The position numbers were made by a program, and so were the translations under genes. Below are positions 1 to 12,599 of a stretch of 64,000 nucleotides of DNA, piece by piece. Below the pieces are notes generated by a model. That model was not told the origin of the DNA and did no database searches. It saw only the letters and a program-made list of their open reading frames with translations. The stretch covers positions 10,872,087 to 10,936,086 of the forward strand of contig JASSKH010000024.1 of the NCBI GenBank assembly GCA_031763025.1. Reading direction: 5' to 3'. The stretch's first letter is position 1. Each line of letters begins with the position of its first letter. The stretch is from Macrocystis pyrifera (lineage: Eukaryota > Sar > Phaeophyceae > Laminariales > Laminariaceae).

Positions 1-338
1 TACAGTATGTTGTAGTATACTGTAGTACACGGCAGTTAATGTTGCACCCTACGTTGCTGTCGTGGCAACGGCAGCACAACCTGCCGCCACCCCATGGCTA
101 TCGTGGCCACCGGCGCGTGAGCATGCCCACTCGTCCTTCCTTTGTTGACGTTCTGCAAACTGAAAACTGAAAACTGAAACCAGCACACGCACGTGCCGCG
201 TTTTTCCCCGACCATCCTTTTCCATTAATGACTTCGTTTGCTTCCACTCCTTCGCTTCGCTTCGTTTGCTTCATCTGCTACGTTTGCCGCGTGTGCTTGG
301 GTTTCCTCGGCGGGTGTGATCGCTTCCTGTGAATGCAG

Positions 339-3300
339 AACGAGATTCACTACTTCTCAATCGTGAACTCCCTAATGATCACGCTCTTCCTTACCGGAGT
401 GGTTGCCATGATCATGCTCAGGACGCTCAGGAAGGACATCAGCTCTTACAACGAGGTGCGTTTCATTGTGCCATTTCATGCGCTTTACGATTACTTTGCA
501 CTCTTCCGTTTTTTCTATGCGATTTTGTTGGGCCATCTGATGCGTTTATGTCGGATGTTTTGCGCAAACGCTGAAAAGGGCGCAGGCGTGTTTTGTGTCG
601 CCGAGCCTCGGGCCACATGAACTGTCATACGTAGCGCAGGCTGCTCGGGTAAGGGATGTGTCAAAAGTACAACATGGTGAACTTCGGGAGATGTCCGACA
701 CGCGCGCAGCGCGGTGATATTTGTATCGCTCGAAGCTCATACCGGTGGATACTCGACAAGACCACACTTATCGTTTTTCAGGTCGCTATACCTGAGTCCC
801 GAAAGATTTTGATGGTGCGCCTCCTCGTGCTTTGCTGTTGTGTTGCTTTTTGCTCTGCTTCTCTTGAACTCTGCTGTTCTTGGGCTCTGCCGTTTTTGTG
901 CTCTGCTGCTTTTATGCCGTGCTGATTTTGCACTACGCTGCTTTTGTGCTCTGCTGCTGTTGCGCTCTCTGCTGCACTGCGATGCAGATGCAAACGGTGG
1001 AGGACGCGCAAGAGGAGAGCGGGTGGAAGCTGGTGCACGGAGATGTCTTCCGCCCCCCGTCGCTGAGCCCCATGCTCCTGTCCGTGATGTGCGGCACGGG
1101 TATGCAGGTGCTGGCCATGACACTATCCACCATCACCTTCGCCTTCTTGGGCTTCCTCAGCCCTGCCAACAGGTGACTTCCTCATTTTGCCTGAATTGCA
1201 TGCCGACTAGTTTAGTCACCATACTTGTAATGCATTAACACTCTCCACTATCGCCGACTAGTCTAGTCACCATGCTTGTAGTGTATTCACGCAGTCCACC
1301 ATCACCGTCTAGTTCAGTCACCATGCTTGTAGTGTTTGGACATGGTCCATCATCACCTTCACCTTATTGGGCTTCCTCAGCCCTGCCAACACATGACTTG
1401 TCCATTGCCTGAATTGCACACCGACTGGCGTAGTTGCCAGGCTTGTCCTGTAACAGAGTTGGCTTGCTGCTGTGGCGTCGACGAAATAAGTAAAGGCGAT
1501 GCGTTGCAAGACACAGGACAATAAATTGCCATAATAGAGTGTGTCATATTACCATTGTAGTAACGGTGTGGACCACCACCTTCGCTCTCGTGGGCTTCTT
1601 CGGCCCTGCCAACAGGTAGCTTGCTGCTTGCTCATTGCTCCCTGCTCTTTGCTCATTTCTTGATGCTCATGGCTGGTTGGTAGATGTTGGTGTTGTTTAA
1701 TTATTGTTTGATTGTTGCTATCTCAAGAGTGGCCGACTTCGTGAGCCCTGGAGGAGACGGACCTAGTCTCGTCCCTCTGGACTTTGTTATCAATATGTTT
1801 TCATTGCTCATTATTCGTTGCTCAGTGCTGTTGCTGCTTGGTGCTTGGGTTATGATGTTCAATGTGGTTTGATTGCTGTCACGACAAAAATGGCCGGTGC
1901 GGTGAGCCCTTGCGCAGACGGGCCTTGTCTCTCACCCGGACGATGCTGTCATAGTGCTTTTTATGTAGCAACGGCAGCGGGGCGAATAACGACACATTAA
2001 CATCACCATCAGCAGCAGTAGAATCGTCGTGGTCATCATCACCGCCGCTATCATCCTCACCATGAACACCATCATTATCTTCATCGCGGATACCAGCGGC
2101 ACCCTGTCGTGAAGGTCGTTAAGGTCAAGGTATTGCTGTTGTACCTGGTATGTACCTGGTAGGCGTTTATTTACGTTACTGTCAAGTCTTGTCGTACCAG
2201 GTATACTACTGCAAAAGCAAGACTGACCCACACTAATTTCAAGTATTTTGCTCCCCAAACGTGTAACCATTGTACCATTGCGAACCACATTATTTCTGAG
2301 TACTGTGGCCTTGAAACAGTTCCATGAATGAGCTGTGCTGGAAGACAGAACCGCAAGACTACGTCGCTTTGAGTATCTGCTACTTTGACCTCACTCTCTT
2401 TCCGTTGTGTTTTTGTCTTCGTCGTCCGGCAGGGGTGGCATGCTGACGGCTTTGCTGGTGCTGTTCGTGCTGATGGGCTCCTTCGCCGGCTACTGGTCCG
2501 CAACCATGTACAAGTTCTTCAACGGCAAGAAGTGGAAGCGCAGCACCCTGGCGACGGCTCTACTATTCCCATCAATCATCTTCTCAATATTTTGGTCTCT
2601 CGACCTCATGGTGTGTTCGTTATGCCGTTACCACTTGGTATCAGATGTCACTATGCCACTAATCGCGCCGCACCGTACAGTAGCTATACTATCACCGATG
2701 GAAGTTCTTCAATGGTAAGAAGTGGAAGCGCAGGTCACGATCCTGCTCTTTTCATCTCATATTTTCTTATTCTTGTGGTATCTGGACCTCATGGTGGGTT
2801 GGTTGTGCAGTTTCAATATTAATAGTATACCTCGCCATTTGCGCCGCATCATACAGCACCTATAATATGCCGAGCGGAAGGAGCGAGAGAGAGGGGGGGG
2901 TATAGCGAGGGAGGGAGGGGGGGGAGGGGGGGGGGGGGGGGATTGCCGTCGCCCGGGCTTGCGCGAATGCTGCACACGTTGCTACTGGCTCGCAGGAAAA
3001 CTAATCGACGTCACCGTTTACTACTGCCGAAGTGATCCTCTCTTTTTCAAGTACTAGGCACGGTAGTCTATTCCGAAACGAGGGGTCAAGTTCTCAAGGG
3101 GTTAAAACGGCGCCATAGGTCTATGGCTATTGCAACCATATCCCTATTGTATTTATGATTGCCGCGCTTTTATGCTGCAACCATGCTGTGTCGGGCGGTG
3201 CGGTGCGGTGCGGTGAGATGCGATGCTATACGAGTATATTGCAGCTGTGCTGTGCGTCTTTTTGACACTACTATAACATGTCCGCTCGGCGCTTTGTGCA

Positions 3301-6300
3301 GGTGTGGTCTCGAGGATCGTCTACGGCGGTGCCAGTGTCTGCCTTCGCGTCGTTGCTGTTCTTGTGGTTCTTCGTCAGCGTGCCGTTGGTGTTCGTCGGG
3401 AGCTACTTTGGTTTCCGCGCGGAACCGTACAGCATACCAGTCAGAGTCAACCAGATCGCCAGGTCAGACTGGAGTTACTCTTGCACTGTGATGTTGCTAG
3501 TCGTGTCTCAGTTTGATGTTGTGTTTCAATATGCGTACTTGCTTCGTGCGTGGTAGTATATACCATATCGAGATCTGGTGGTAGCGTTAGTTTAGTTTTA
3601 TTGCGAGCGAGACACTGATAAACCTTGAGGTAGTCAGCTATAGCGGCTAATGTTTTGTGGTGACCATTAATACCAAGAAATACATGATGTTTGTACCAGG
3701 TACCAGGTGTACCTCTTAAACCGCGAGGTGCTCCTCCTGCGAATTGTGCTATACACATGCGGTCCGCCGCCACGGAGGAGCAGATACTTTTTTTACTTGA
3801 CTCGAGTTTAATGCTCTCGATTCGGCGCTTGTACCTACGTGCTACAGTAGCAAAAGTTCGAATGGTGTGAATTATTGCGAAATACGATAGCGTTGTGTGT
3901 CATCATTGTTGCAGTTTTCGACGACGGTGTTGAAAATGAAAGTGTCATTGTACGCACGTTGTCGTGGAGTTTCCCCCAATAGCATCGTTACCAGTGTGTT
4001 ACGTGGAACATGTGTGCAGTGTGTTGCGACTATATATGCATCGTCTCCTCAAAACAAACAATTCCTTAAGTTTTGCACCCTTTGGCACAAAAATTGCCGC
4101 GTACCTGGTACATATTCGAAAGTCGATCGGACTCAACCCATACATCTGACGAGAAACGTAAATACCATGAATACCGGATCTCTATTATTATTTCGACTAT
4201 ACGTAGTATACCTGGTACGTGTGTTTCATTCATGCCGCTCACCAAGCGTGTTGTTGTGTCTCGCCCTGCTGAACTGCTGATTTTTTTTTCATTTGCCAGG
4301 CATGTACCGGAGCAGATGTGGTATACCCATCCCGCTTTCGCGATTGCTCTGGGAGGAGTGTTGCCGTTCGGTGCCGTGTGCATTGAGCTGTTCTTCATCA
4401 TGAGCGCGCTCTGGCTGCACCAGGTTCGTGGCCCGGTGCTCACGTGTATGTGTTTTTTTGGTTGTACGTCTCTCGGCAAGGCAAGACGCCGACCGCCAAT
4501 CGCAGTGTTGGTTGCGGTGTACCGTTGTACCGCAAAGACTCTGCGATAAGAGGCTAACCGCGGCGCTTGACGTTCCCATTTCCTTCATCGGGCACGCTAC
4601 ATGAAAGCTAACAGGTCTATTTGTTCAACCGTTGCCGCCTAGAGATGTGTGCTCGCTGCGATCAGGGTGGAGCAAAATCCCCCTCGCGATAGTCTGTATC
4701 GTACACTTTCGTCTGATGTAATGTTTTAACCTTATTTGCCTGCCAGGAACCTGGTATGGTTCAGGTGCTGCATTCGAACCATAGACTGGGGCATGAGCGA
4801 CTCGTTTCTCTCACATATTGTTGACATGTTCGCCACTTCGCCCAGCTTTTTGGCGCACAGCTTTATCCCTTAATACCGCTGCAAACGTACAGTACTCTAG
4901 TTCCAAGTGGTCTGTCCTCAGAGTATCCCTGAGTGTACTCGTATGGGGGTTAATTTAAGCCACTATCCCAGCGCATCCCTGCGCTACAAGCTGTTTTCTG
5001 TTTTTGGCGCTTACTGTCTTCGATAGATCTACGATCACTACGAATCGGCTAACTCTCGCACTCCCCCCCTCCCTCTATGTTGTGTTTGTGTTCATGGCGC
5101 TCACTGTGGTGTTAGATCTACTACGTCTTCGGGTTCCTGTACGTGGTGTTCTTCATCCTGATCGCTACGTGCGCAGAGATTACGATGGTGATGTGCTACT
5201 TCCAGCTCTGCAACGAAGACTACCGTTGGTGAGAGCTTATCATATTCTGGAATCAAAGATATTATGTTCACGATGGCGAGTGGGTGGTTGTTACTCTGCC
5301 AACGATAAGCAGTGAGTGGTCGTCACTCTGTTGACGATCACCGATGAGTGGTCCGTGGGACTGCAGTCCCGTGTTGGGGGCAAAGCACTCTAATTCTAAG
5401 TAGTTTGTCCCCAAACGGGACTGCAGTCCTAAAATGGTTAATGATTACCGATAAGTGGTCGTTACTCAGTTGGCGGTGAACGATTAGTGGCCGTTATCCT
5501 GTTGACGACGAGCGATGAGTGGCCGTTACTCTGTTAACGATGAGCGATGAGTGGTCGTTACACCGTCAACGATGACCGATGAGTGGTCGTTTCTCTGTAA
5601 ACGATGAGCGATGAGTGGTCGTTATTGTGTTACCCGCGAGCGATGGGTGACCGTTACTCTGTTGACGATATGCGATGAGTGGTTGTTATTGCTGCCCGAG
5701 CGTTGACGATGAGCGATGAGTAGTCGTCTCTGTTGACGATATGCGATGAGTTTTCGTTACTCTGTTGACGATGAGCGATGAGTGGTCGTCACTCTGCGGT
5801 CGACGAGCTATGAGTGGTCGTAGTTCTGTTGACTTAAAATGAGAGGTTGTTACTATCAATGTATGTTTTGTGAACGATAAACGATTTGTGGTGACTCTGC
5901 TAACGATACGCGATGAGCCATGAGTGGTCGGACTGTAAGACCCCAAACGTGACGTTGACATGACACCATTTCCGTACGAACCTGCATAAAACCGTACCAG
6001 GTGGTGGCGCGCCTTCCTGTCGGCGGGGTCAAGCGCCGGCTATCTGTTCGTTTACTCAGTGTGGTACTTCTACTCCAAGCTGGAAATCACCGGCTTCGTG
6101 CCAACCATGGTGTACTTCGGCTACATGCTCGTGATTGCGCTCACCTTTTTCTTGCTCACCGGCAGCAGCGGTTTCTTCGCTTGTTTCTGGTGAGCAACAT
6201 TGTAATTTGGATGTCGACTCGTGCCGTGTATCTGTCTCGCACGTGTAGACAGCGATGCGGGGGTTTCCACTGCTCTTGTAACCCTTGTGGCATTGCTAAG

Positions 6301-6622
6301 AATGATCCCACTTTGATGCCAAGTAAGTAGTTTAGACCTGTGGACTGACTTATTATTAGAGGGTGCGCTTTAGAAGGGGCACTGCCCTTAAGGCTTTTAT
6401 AGCGTTCAAATTTGTCACCAAAGGGTTAAGAACTGCGAATCGGGTGTTCCCGCAGCAACACGTTTTCGTCGCTTTTATTTACTACGGCGTTGCTCTATTA
6501 ATAGTGACTTTCCGATATTGCTCGACTACCGAAGGGGTCATTTTTTCACACATTCCTTTTCTACTGTACCGTTTTGACGCAGGTTTGTTCGCAAGATCTA
6601 CAGCGCCATCAAGGTGGACTAG
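339..6622 (+). CDS. TM9SF: Transmembrane 9 superfamily protein (nonaspanin), 5' end outside window
   Basis: Polytopic Golgi/endosomal membrane protein of the TM9SF/EMP70 family, thought to sort membrane proteins with glycine-rich transmembrane segments. Eight exons join in phase at GT-AG sites: 339-455, 988-1172, 2433-2610, 3302-3462, 4300-4423, 5116-5228, 6001-6189 and 6583-6622 (TAG). They give about 368 residues. Family signatures are [13 protein letters not shown] in exon 2, RGSSTAVP and the GSYFGFR segment in exon 4, [11 protein letters not shown] in exon 5, [12 protein letters not shown] and CNEDYRW across exons 6-7, and the family C-terminus [12 protein letters not shown]. The exons cover TM1, the cytosolic loop and the remaining membrane helices. 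The long lumenal N-terminal domain must lie upstream of base 1. Introns hold relic exon copies, a minisatellite and a micro-MITE, described separately. The TM9SF call is secure; the exact paralogue (TM9SF2/4-like) is not. Confidence 0.95.
1341..1619 (+). repeat. Two relic copies of the 3' part of TM9SF exon 2 inside intron 2
   Basis: The end of exon 2 (1120-1172) plus its donor recurs at about 1341-1397 and again at about 1567-1619. All copies share the core GGGCTTCCTCAGCCCTGCCA or a close variant. The second copy still ends in AACAG followed by GTAGC, so it keeps a splice-donor-like end; the first does not. Short blocks around 1205-1330 carrying AGTCACCATGCTTGTAGTGT are also tandemly repeated. 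These look like old tandem duplications of an exon-intron junction, not used exons. Confidence 0.8.
1724..1940 (+). repeat. Diverged pair of about 50-bp repeats in TM9SF intron 2
   Basis: Segments near 1724-1780 and 1889-1940 share the order GTGGCC/ATGGCC, GTGAGCCCT, AGACGG and TCTC. They are two diverged copies of one intronic block. No coding meaning is apparent. Confidence 0.5.
2510..2885 (+). repeat. Tandem duplication of the TM9SF exon 3 end and start of intron 3
   Basis: The segment about 2510-2700 (last 100 bases of exon 3 plus 90 bases of intron 3) is repeated in diverged form at about 2702-2885. Shared landmarks are AAGTTCTTCAA, AAGAAGTGGAAGCGCAG, GACCTCATGGTG and GCGCCGCA. The first copy carries the open reading frame that fits the family. 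The second copy is shorter and out of frame, so it is read here as a dead exon copy. Confidence 0.85.
2885..2941 (+). repeat. G-rich simple tract in TM9SF intron 3
   Basis: A run rich in GAGAG followed by long G homopolymers. Similar homopolymeric G or C tracts occur at about 7298-7320, 25181-25203, 25550-25565, 39062-39102 and 58498-58513. Confidence 0.9.
5262..5930 (+). repeat. 32-bp minisatellite in TM9SF intron 6
   Basis: More than a dozen imperfect units of 32 bp with consensus GTTGACGATGAGCGATGAGT followed by GGTCGTTACTCT. Unit starts at 5517, 5549 and 5581 show the 32-bp period directly. A palindromic micro-MITE (about 5353-5441) interrupts the array. The array fills most of the intron between exons 6 and 7. 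Confidence 0.9.
5353..5441. mobile_element. Palindromic TTAA micro-MITE (family M1)
   Basis: An inverted pair of GGACTGCAGTCC-containing arms surrounds a centre with TAATTCTAAGTAGTTTGTCC. The right end is TTAA; the left TTAA is not preserved. It belongs to the same family as the complete copies at 40329-40425 and 61310-61409. It sits inside the 32-bp minisatellite, so it is younger than part of that array. Confidence 0.75.
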
Positions 6623-9600
6623 TCTAATGGGCCTGGCAGGGAGGGGATCGTAATTCGTCCGTTCTTACGGTACACGAGTACAAGAGGCGTGGACACCTTT
6701 GGACCGAAACGCTCTCAGATGTGTTTAACGCACAGGAGCACAGCGCCCGTCGGTACCAGAAGGAAAAACTCTCAGATGTGATTTACCGCACAAGAGCACA
6801 AGAACACAAGAGCACAAGAGCCGTGGGCACCTTTAGAGGGAAAGACTCTCCGGTTTTTGGTTTGGGGCTCTTTTTGGAGACACCTTCTGACACGTTTGTG
6901 GATGTGACGTTAGGTGAATAGACGGGATGCGTTTTGTTTTTAGCCACAGACAGTATCGCCCACGGTGCGATGCCGCGCGAAGACGACTGAAGGTCGCCGC
7001 CTTCGTTTGAATACGTATTACCCGAGTTGTGTTTGCAAGGCAGCACAACTACAGTAAACGGGCAGACTCCACTCCGTGTGCGGCGGAAAGGGCAGGGAGG
7101 TGAGGGTGGAATCCTTGACTGCGTCATTAGTTGGAACCCCGCCAACGCGCTGCCCCTATAAATGCCGTGAGTACAAGTGCACATGGTGTTTGCTTTCGTA
7201 TTTTGTGCTGGGGTGTCGGGCTCTGAGGGTGATGATAAAGGATACCTGGCTCAGTGTAGCACAACGCTGTGATTGATTGGAGAAGGAGGGAAGGAAGGAG
7301 GGGGGGGGGGGGGGGGGGGAGGCGAAGGTGCGAAGGTGGGGGGTAGTGCCTTCGGCAAGTTCATGCTGTGTAGTGGCGGATCGACCTTTTACTTTTTTGC
7401 TCGTTCGGTAAGTGTGTGCAGCTCGGATTCTTTGTTCCAATAGTACAGTAGTATAATTGTCGCCACGCTCCAGGGACGAAAAAAAACAGAGGTCATGGGT
7501 GATGACATATGTATTCGGCCAGCCAAAGTGCTTTTGCGGTGGACGTTGACGCGTGTGATATATAAGCGGCAGGTTTTGTTTGGTACAGTATACCGGTCAG
7601 ACGTGTTTGGTGCAATACTGCAGTACTATACTGTATTGTAGTGTGTGGGACTTTCCGCTCTGCGTCGCTCGGGAGGGACATGTTTTTTTAATACGTGCTA
7701 ATGTCTGTTAGTCTTTCAGTTCTGTCATATTTGGATGGATGAGTCAAATCGAAGCAGTTCCGATCGTAAACATCCACCACCCCCCTTCCCTCAACCCTAC
7801 ATGCGCGTTTATATACCGGTACTCTGTGTTGTAGTAGGTGCGATAATTTGCCGTGACGAGTGATATTTGTTCCGTGTGTGATAGCTGCCCCTGGAAGAAG
7901 TTGCGCATGGACAATGGACATACCTCATGTACCGAGTCCCAGCGCAGCAGTCGACGAAAAACCTCCTTGCTTTTCTCACATTACACCAAATGCTCTTTGC
8001 CTATTCTACTGCCTGCTCCACCTGGCTTCACGTTATACCGATAGGGTGTAATTGGCAGCAAGACACAGGGGACCATCGCGGGCGACAAGCAACCAGTTCG
8101 TCTGCTAGCTTTTCTTTGAGGATACTCCTGATCTTGTGCGACTGAGGTACCATGTACAGATCTGTGTGTGCAGAGAGGTCTCTGCGTAAATTAATATGCA
8201 GTTTGATATGTTGAGCGCGCGATGGTATTTCCCAAATGTATCTGGGGTCTATGAGAAAAAATCAAAACCTGTCTGTCTAACTGACCCCTCTCTGTTCACT
8301 CTGCAACGCCGCTATTATACGTTTTTTTTTCCACGAAGTCAAATAAGAAAGCGTCCCGTACGAAACTCATCCATCCAGAAATCCCGAAAATACGAAAAAA
8401 AGACATGCGAAGAAAGAAAAGAAGTCGTGAACTGCCATCCATGCTGAAGTTCGCCCAACCCTCACACATCGTATAAGAAGGCGCGCCCCCTTATCCAAGG
8501 GAATAAAAAGAAGTCACACTTGATGTGTGCACAGCGAGTACTACATACTCATCATCATGCAGACCATAAGAACGCTCTCGTCTCGTCGCCACTATGTACT
8601 CGTGATGCATGACTACATGTAAGCTCGCGTTGTAGCGCATCCGTGGTGGACTCTCTCAGTCCGTCTCCCTCGGCCCGCCTCCCCTCGTCGTTCCCATTCC
8701 TCGAGTCTGCCCTACTTGTGTTTGTGTGACATTATAACTCCTTCTACAACACAAGAAAAAACTGACGCCCTGAGTCTGCGTGGTCTACCGTTCTCAAAAT
8801 ACATACCAGGTACCAGGTAATTATATATCGGCAGTAACTCACACGTTTTGAGAAAAAATGGACTTACTTTCGATAGGAAGCACACTATTTATTATTATGT
8901 ATATACAGTTACAGTCTCATGCACCTAGGGCTTGCCCAGTACTACATCGTGTCTAAAGTAGTCTGCTTATTCGTAGGAGGGCGACGGCCGAAAGAAAAGC
9001 GAAGCCTCGCCCTGCCCTTCCCTGCCCGCCGGAAGAACGATGATTGAATATACATACTGTAAAAAACGGACAGATGATATCAACACGACACACACACTTC
9101 GCAAGGTTTCCTCCTTTCGTTTGAATATTCTTTTGCGTGCTTTGTAGTTATTATTGACCATCGATTGCTATTACTAATAGTAGTTATTATTAATAATAGA
9201 GGTCCGCGGCAAAGTAAAAATGTACCACAACTGGTATGCGTGTTTGTGTGTGTCGGGCGGGTGCCACCAACAGAAAAAAAGAGACCAATGTCATGGCATT
9301 CATGATCCCGTTTCCCCTCTATTGTCGAGGAGGTGTGTTTATAATGAAACACGCCAAACAAATAATACCAACACCCTCCGGGCGGGTTCCGCGGTAAAGA
9401 GGATTCTTGTTTCTGGGGAGGGACGGTGAGTTACCATCCCCCCCCTTGTGTACTGATTTTTTTTCCCCATGAGCCCTGAACATGATCATGACAGTACGTG
9501 AAAAAAAAAAATCGTACAATGTGTCCGGGTTTCAACTCATTTTGTTGCTCAAGGGCGGCGAATATACGAAAACGCAAAATCCGGGGATGGTACCGAAAAA

Positions 9601-9974
9601 TCCCTTGGTTTGAAAAATGCTCCGATGGAGCTGAAAAATTTAGGTTAGGGTAATATTGGGTTGGGGATGACGAATCCGGTATCAGAAAATTCTCAATCGT
9701 TTTTATTTCAAAGTTACATCGATAGATGGTTAATGCATTTTTATTACCGTCGCCAAAAAAATCAGGGTATAGAAAAAATGAAAAAATGAATGTTGCTGAC
9801 GTACGGAAGGATATTCGGTGTATATCGGAATGGCATCTACGCTATATTGACGGCAGACAAGCATAATAATAATAATATTTACAACCGTAGGACGCGTAAA
9901 AAACGCACACAAAATGGCGAAACTACGAACCAACGCTGGTACCCCCCACATCTCTCCCGCTCTGCCCTGTTTTA
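6623..9974. other. Intergenic region, no supported gene
   Basis: This stretch begins with the presumed TM9SF 3' untranslated region. A short duplication at about 6709-6800 repeats CTCTCAGATGTG followed by a CGCACA(A/G)GAGCACA block. A G-homopolymer lies at about 7298-7320. The open frames here are short and overlap on both strands with no family likeness. Around 8805 TACCAGGTA occurs twice in overlap. Nothing else is recognised. Confidence 0.6.
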
Positions 9975-10019
9975 TGTTCGCAGAGTCGAAGTCTGGATGC
10001 CCTGACCACCACGTGGTCT

Positions 10020-10311
10020 TGTTATGGTATCCCCTCTCCCCTGTTGCGGCGTTATGTCCCCTCTCCCCTGTTGTGGCGTTATGGTTTGTAGCAATCGTCC
10101 CCTTATCATACCTGGCACGCGTTGTCGCCTGCTTTTTCTGATGAGCGCTTCGCCCCTTCGTTCAGAAGACATCTGGCGAGGCAAACAGCAACTAGTACAA
10201 GAGCTTATAACATCGTCAAGCACCTTGTGTGAGTGCCCAGAACAGAGCCAAAGGCATCAACCTGCTAGCAGTAGTCGGTCCCTAGGTCCATGTACTGCCT
10301 TACACTTAACA
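10020..10311 (+). repeat. Gypsy-element LTR, left copy (forward)
   Basis: A 292-bp repeat beginning TGTTATGGTATCC and ending CACTTAACA. It matches the reverse complement of 16575-16863 with scattered differences. The bases just inside it are CTGGCGTC, the same as those just inside the other copy. Two internal copies of CCCCTCTCCCCTGTTG lie near its start. Confidence 0.85.
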
Positions 10312-12599
10312 CTGGCGTCGTCGGCAGACTATGACTTCCATTTCTGGGGTAAAGACAAACTTGACGCCTTGTTTCAGAAGGGAAGTGATGGGTCGTATGC
10401 GCTTGGCCATATCGCACCGGAATTTCCTGTAGTAGGAGCGTGCGCCGAAAAGGGAGCGTAGTAGTCTCAGGTCTTTCGGCATGGGCATTTTCGTCAGTGC
10501 TTCCACTTTCTGCGCGTTCGGCATAACGCCGGCTGGAGAGATGGTGTGACCGAGGAAATCCGCATCCGTGCCGCCGATGGTAGCCTTTCAAGGGGACAAC
10601 TTGAGGTTGTGCTATCGAAATCGCAAGAAGAATTCCTTCATGTTGGCGACGTGGAAGGAGGGATCGGCGTCGAAGACGATGACGCCGTCGAGGTAGGCGG
10701 CGACGCGGTCCAAGCCCTTGATGATCTCGTTGATGAATTTGACGAACCACCCAGGAGCAGCGCTGCGTCCTTGAGGCATAACCAGCCACTTGAAAAGACG
10801 CGTGGGTGTACAGAAAGCAGTGAGAGGGGTCGTGTCCTTGTGCACCGTTATCTGAAGAAAAGAGGAGACGAGGTCGAAGAGTGAAAATATTCGACCGGTG
10901 CCAAGCTTGTCGAGAACCTCATCGACGCGCGGGATGGGGAGCTGGCCAAGGATGCTGAATTTGTTCAGCTTCTTGTAGTTCACCGTGATGCGGATGCCAC
11001 CGGAATTCTTCGGGATGACAACCACTGGGCTCGCCCAGGGAGATGTGGAGTGTTGGATGAGGCCGGTGGCGAGGAATTTATCCAGAACCGCGTCCACTTG
11101 CGGTCGGGGGATTGATGCAGTAGGGCCGAGACGTGACAGGAGAGCTGTTCGGGGGAACAGTTATCTTGAAGGGAAGCAGAGAGCATAAGCCAAAATTGGT
11201 TGGAGAGATCGAGAGCACGTCGGAGAATTCAGCGAGAACATCGCCCAACTGGGTGATCACGGTTGGCGTCAAACCGAGACCGCGCAAGTCAAATACGATG
11301 TTGCGCATGTGCGACGGCAAACGGTTCCATACTTGCAGAAAGCTCGTGCGTTGGTCTGTGCTCAATCGTTCGAGCAGCGCAGGTGAAGGGGGGTAGTCGA
11401 CAGGCTTAGCCGAAGAGGCCGCGAATTCTTCGAGTGTCGGGGCTGTCTCGTCGCGTGGATGGTGCACGAAGGGATCCAGGCACTATGGTTGTGAGGGCTG
11501 GTCCGTGCCCATGGAATGGGGGGGGACTGGCCCTGGGACTGAGAAGCCAGAGTCGTGCGAGCTTAAAGAAGGAGCCGGAGCGTCGGACAGGACAGTTTCC
11601 AGGGGTACGCGTAATAGCGGGCTAGAGGAGGTGCCAAGCAAGGCACCTGGGTCTAATCCGCGGCGCCGGCTAATGGGATGAGCTGGCGACCATTTTCCAC
11701 AATTTGTTCTTCCTCAGAAAAATCGGTGGCCGCGTTCAGCATGTTGACCAGGTAGCAACCGGCGAGGGCAGGGGCACCATTTCTGCGGACCAAATCGACA
11801 TCGACATGTCGATGGTCGCGGGACAAGGTGATGCCTGTGTCACCCGCATACAGTAGGTGGAAGCTTTCAGGATGAGCCGAAGAGTCGGGCACAAACGCTA
11901 GTGCGCCCTGCAGTCCTGGGAGGGACAGCGTAAGCTTTCCGAGAACCCGATTAGTCATCGAGCAGGGAGCCAAGGAACGGTAAGAGCGGTCCTGGAACCG
12001 CAACCAGCTGTCGCGTCCGAGTAGCACGTCGTGTTGCATCGCTTCAGATGAGACGACGCGTACTCATACGGCGAGTGATGCAGTTGGTGTATCGCCGTGG
12101 AAGAACTGTACGCTTAAGCGTACTGTAACGGAGGTCTCAAGAGGCGGAGACTTACCAAAGCCGTCCCATGACCGAGGAGGGGTGTGTCGTTCGCAAGTGG
12201 CAGAGGCAGCACTCACGCGTTTCATGCTATCGAACGCGCGGGTGTTAAAGAAGGTCTGCGGCGAGCCCGTATCCAAAAGGGCGACACATCCAAGCTGCAG
12301 AGCAGCTAGGCCGCTGTGGATCTTGATTTTGGTGGTAAAGGAAGAGTCGTCCATGGTTACTAAACCAGCAACAAGACAAGGCCCTTGCTCAGCGAGCAAG
12401 GGGGGCGGACATTACTTCGAGAACATCGCCGCCGTGGTCTGATGGCACGATTGTAGGGGGGTCGGGGTATCCCGGCAGGGAGGCGGCTGCAGGTGTGCCA
12501 CTTGGGCACAGTTGCTGTCGCGTCGAAGGGTCGACTTCGAAGATGCGGTCTCTACTAGAGGGCGAGGTGTCCTGAGGAGACCATGGTTGGGGGCGCGTC

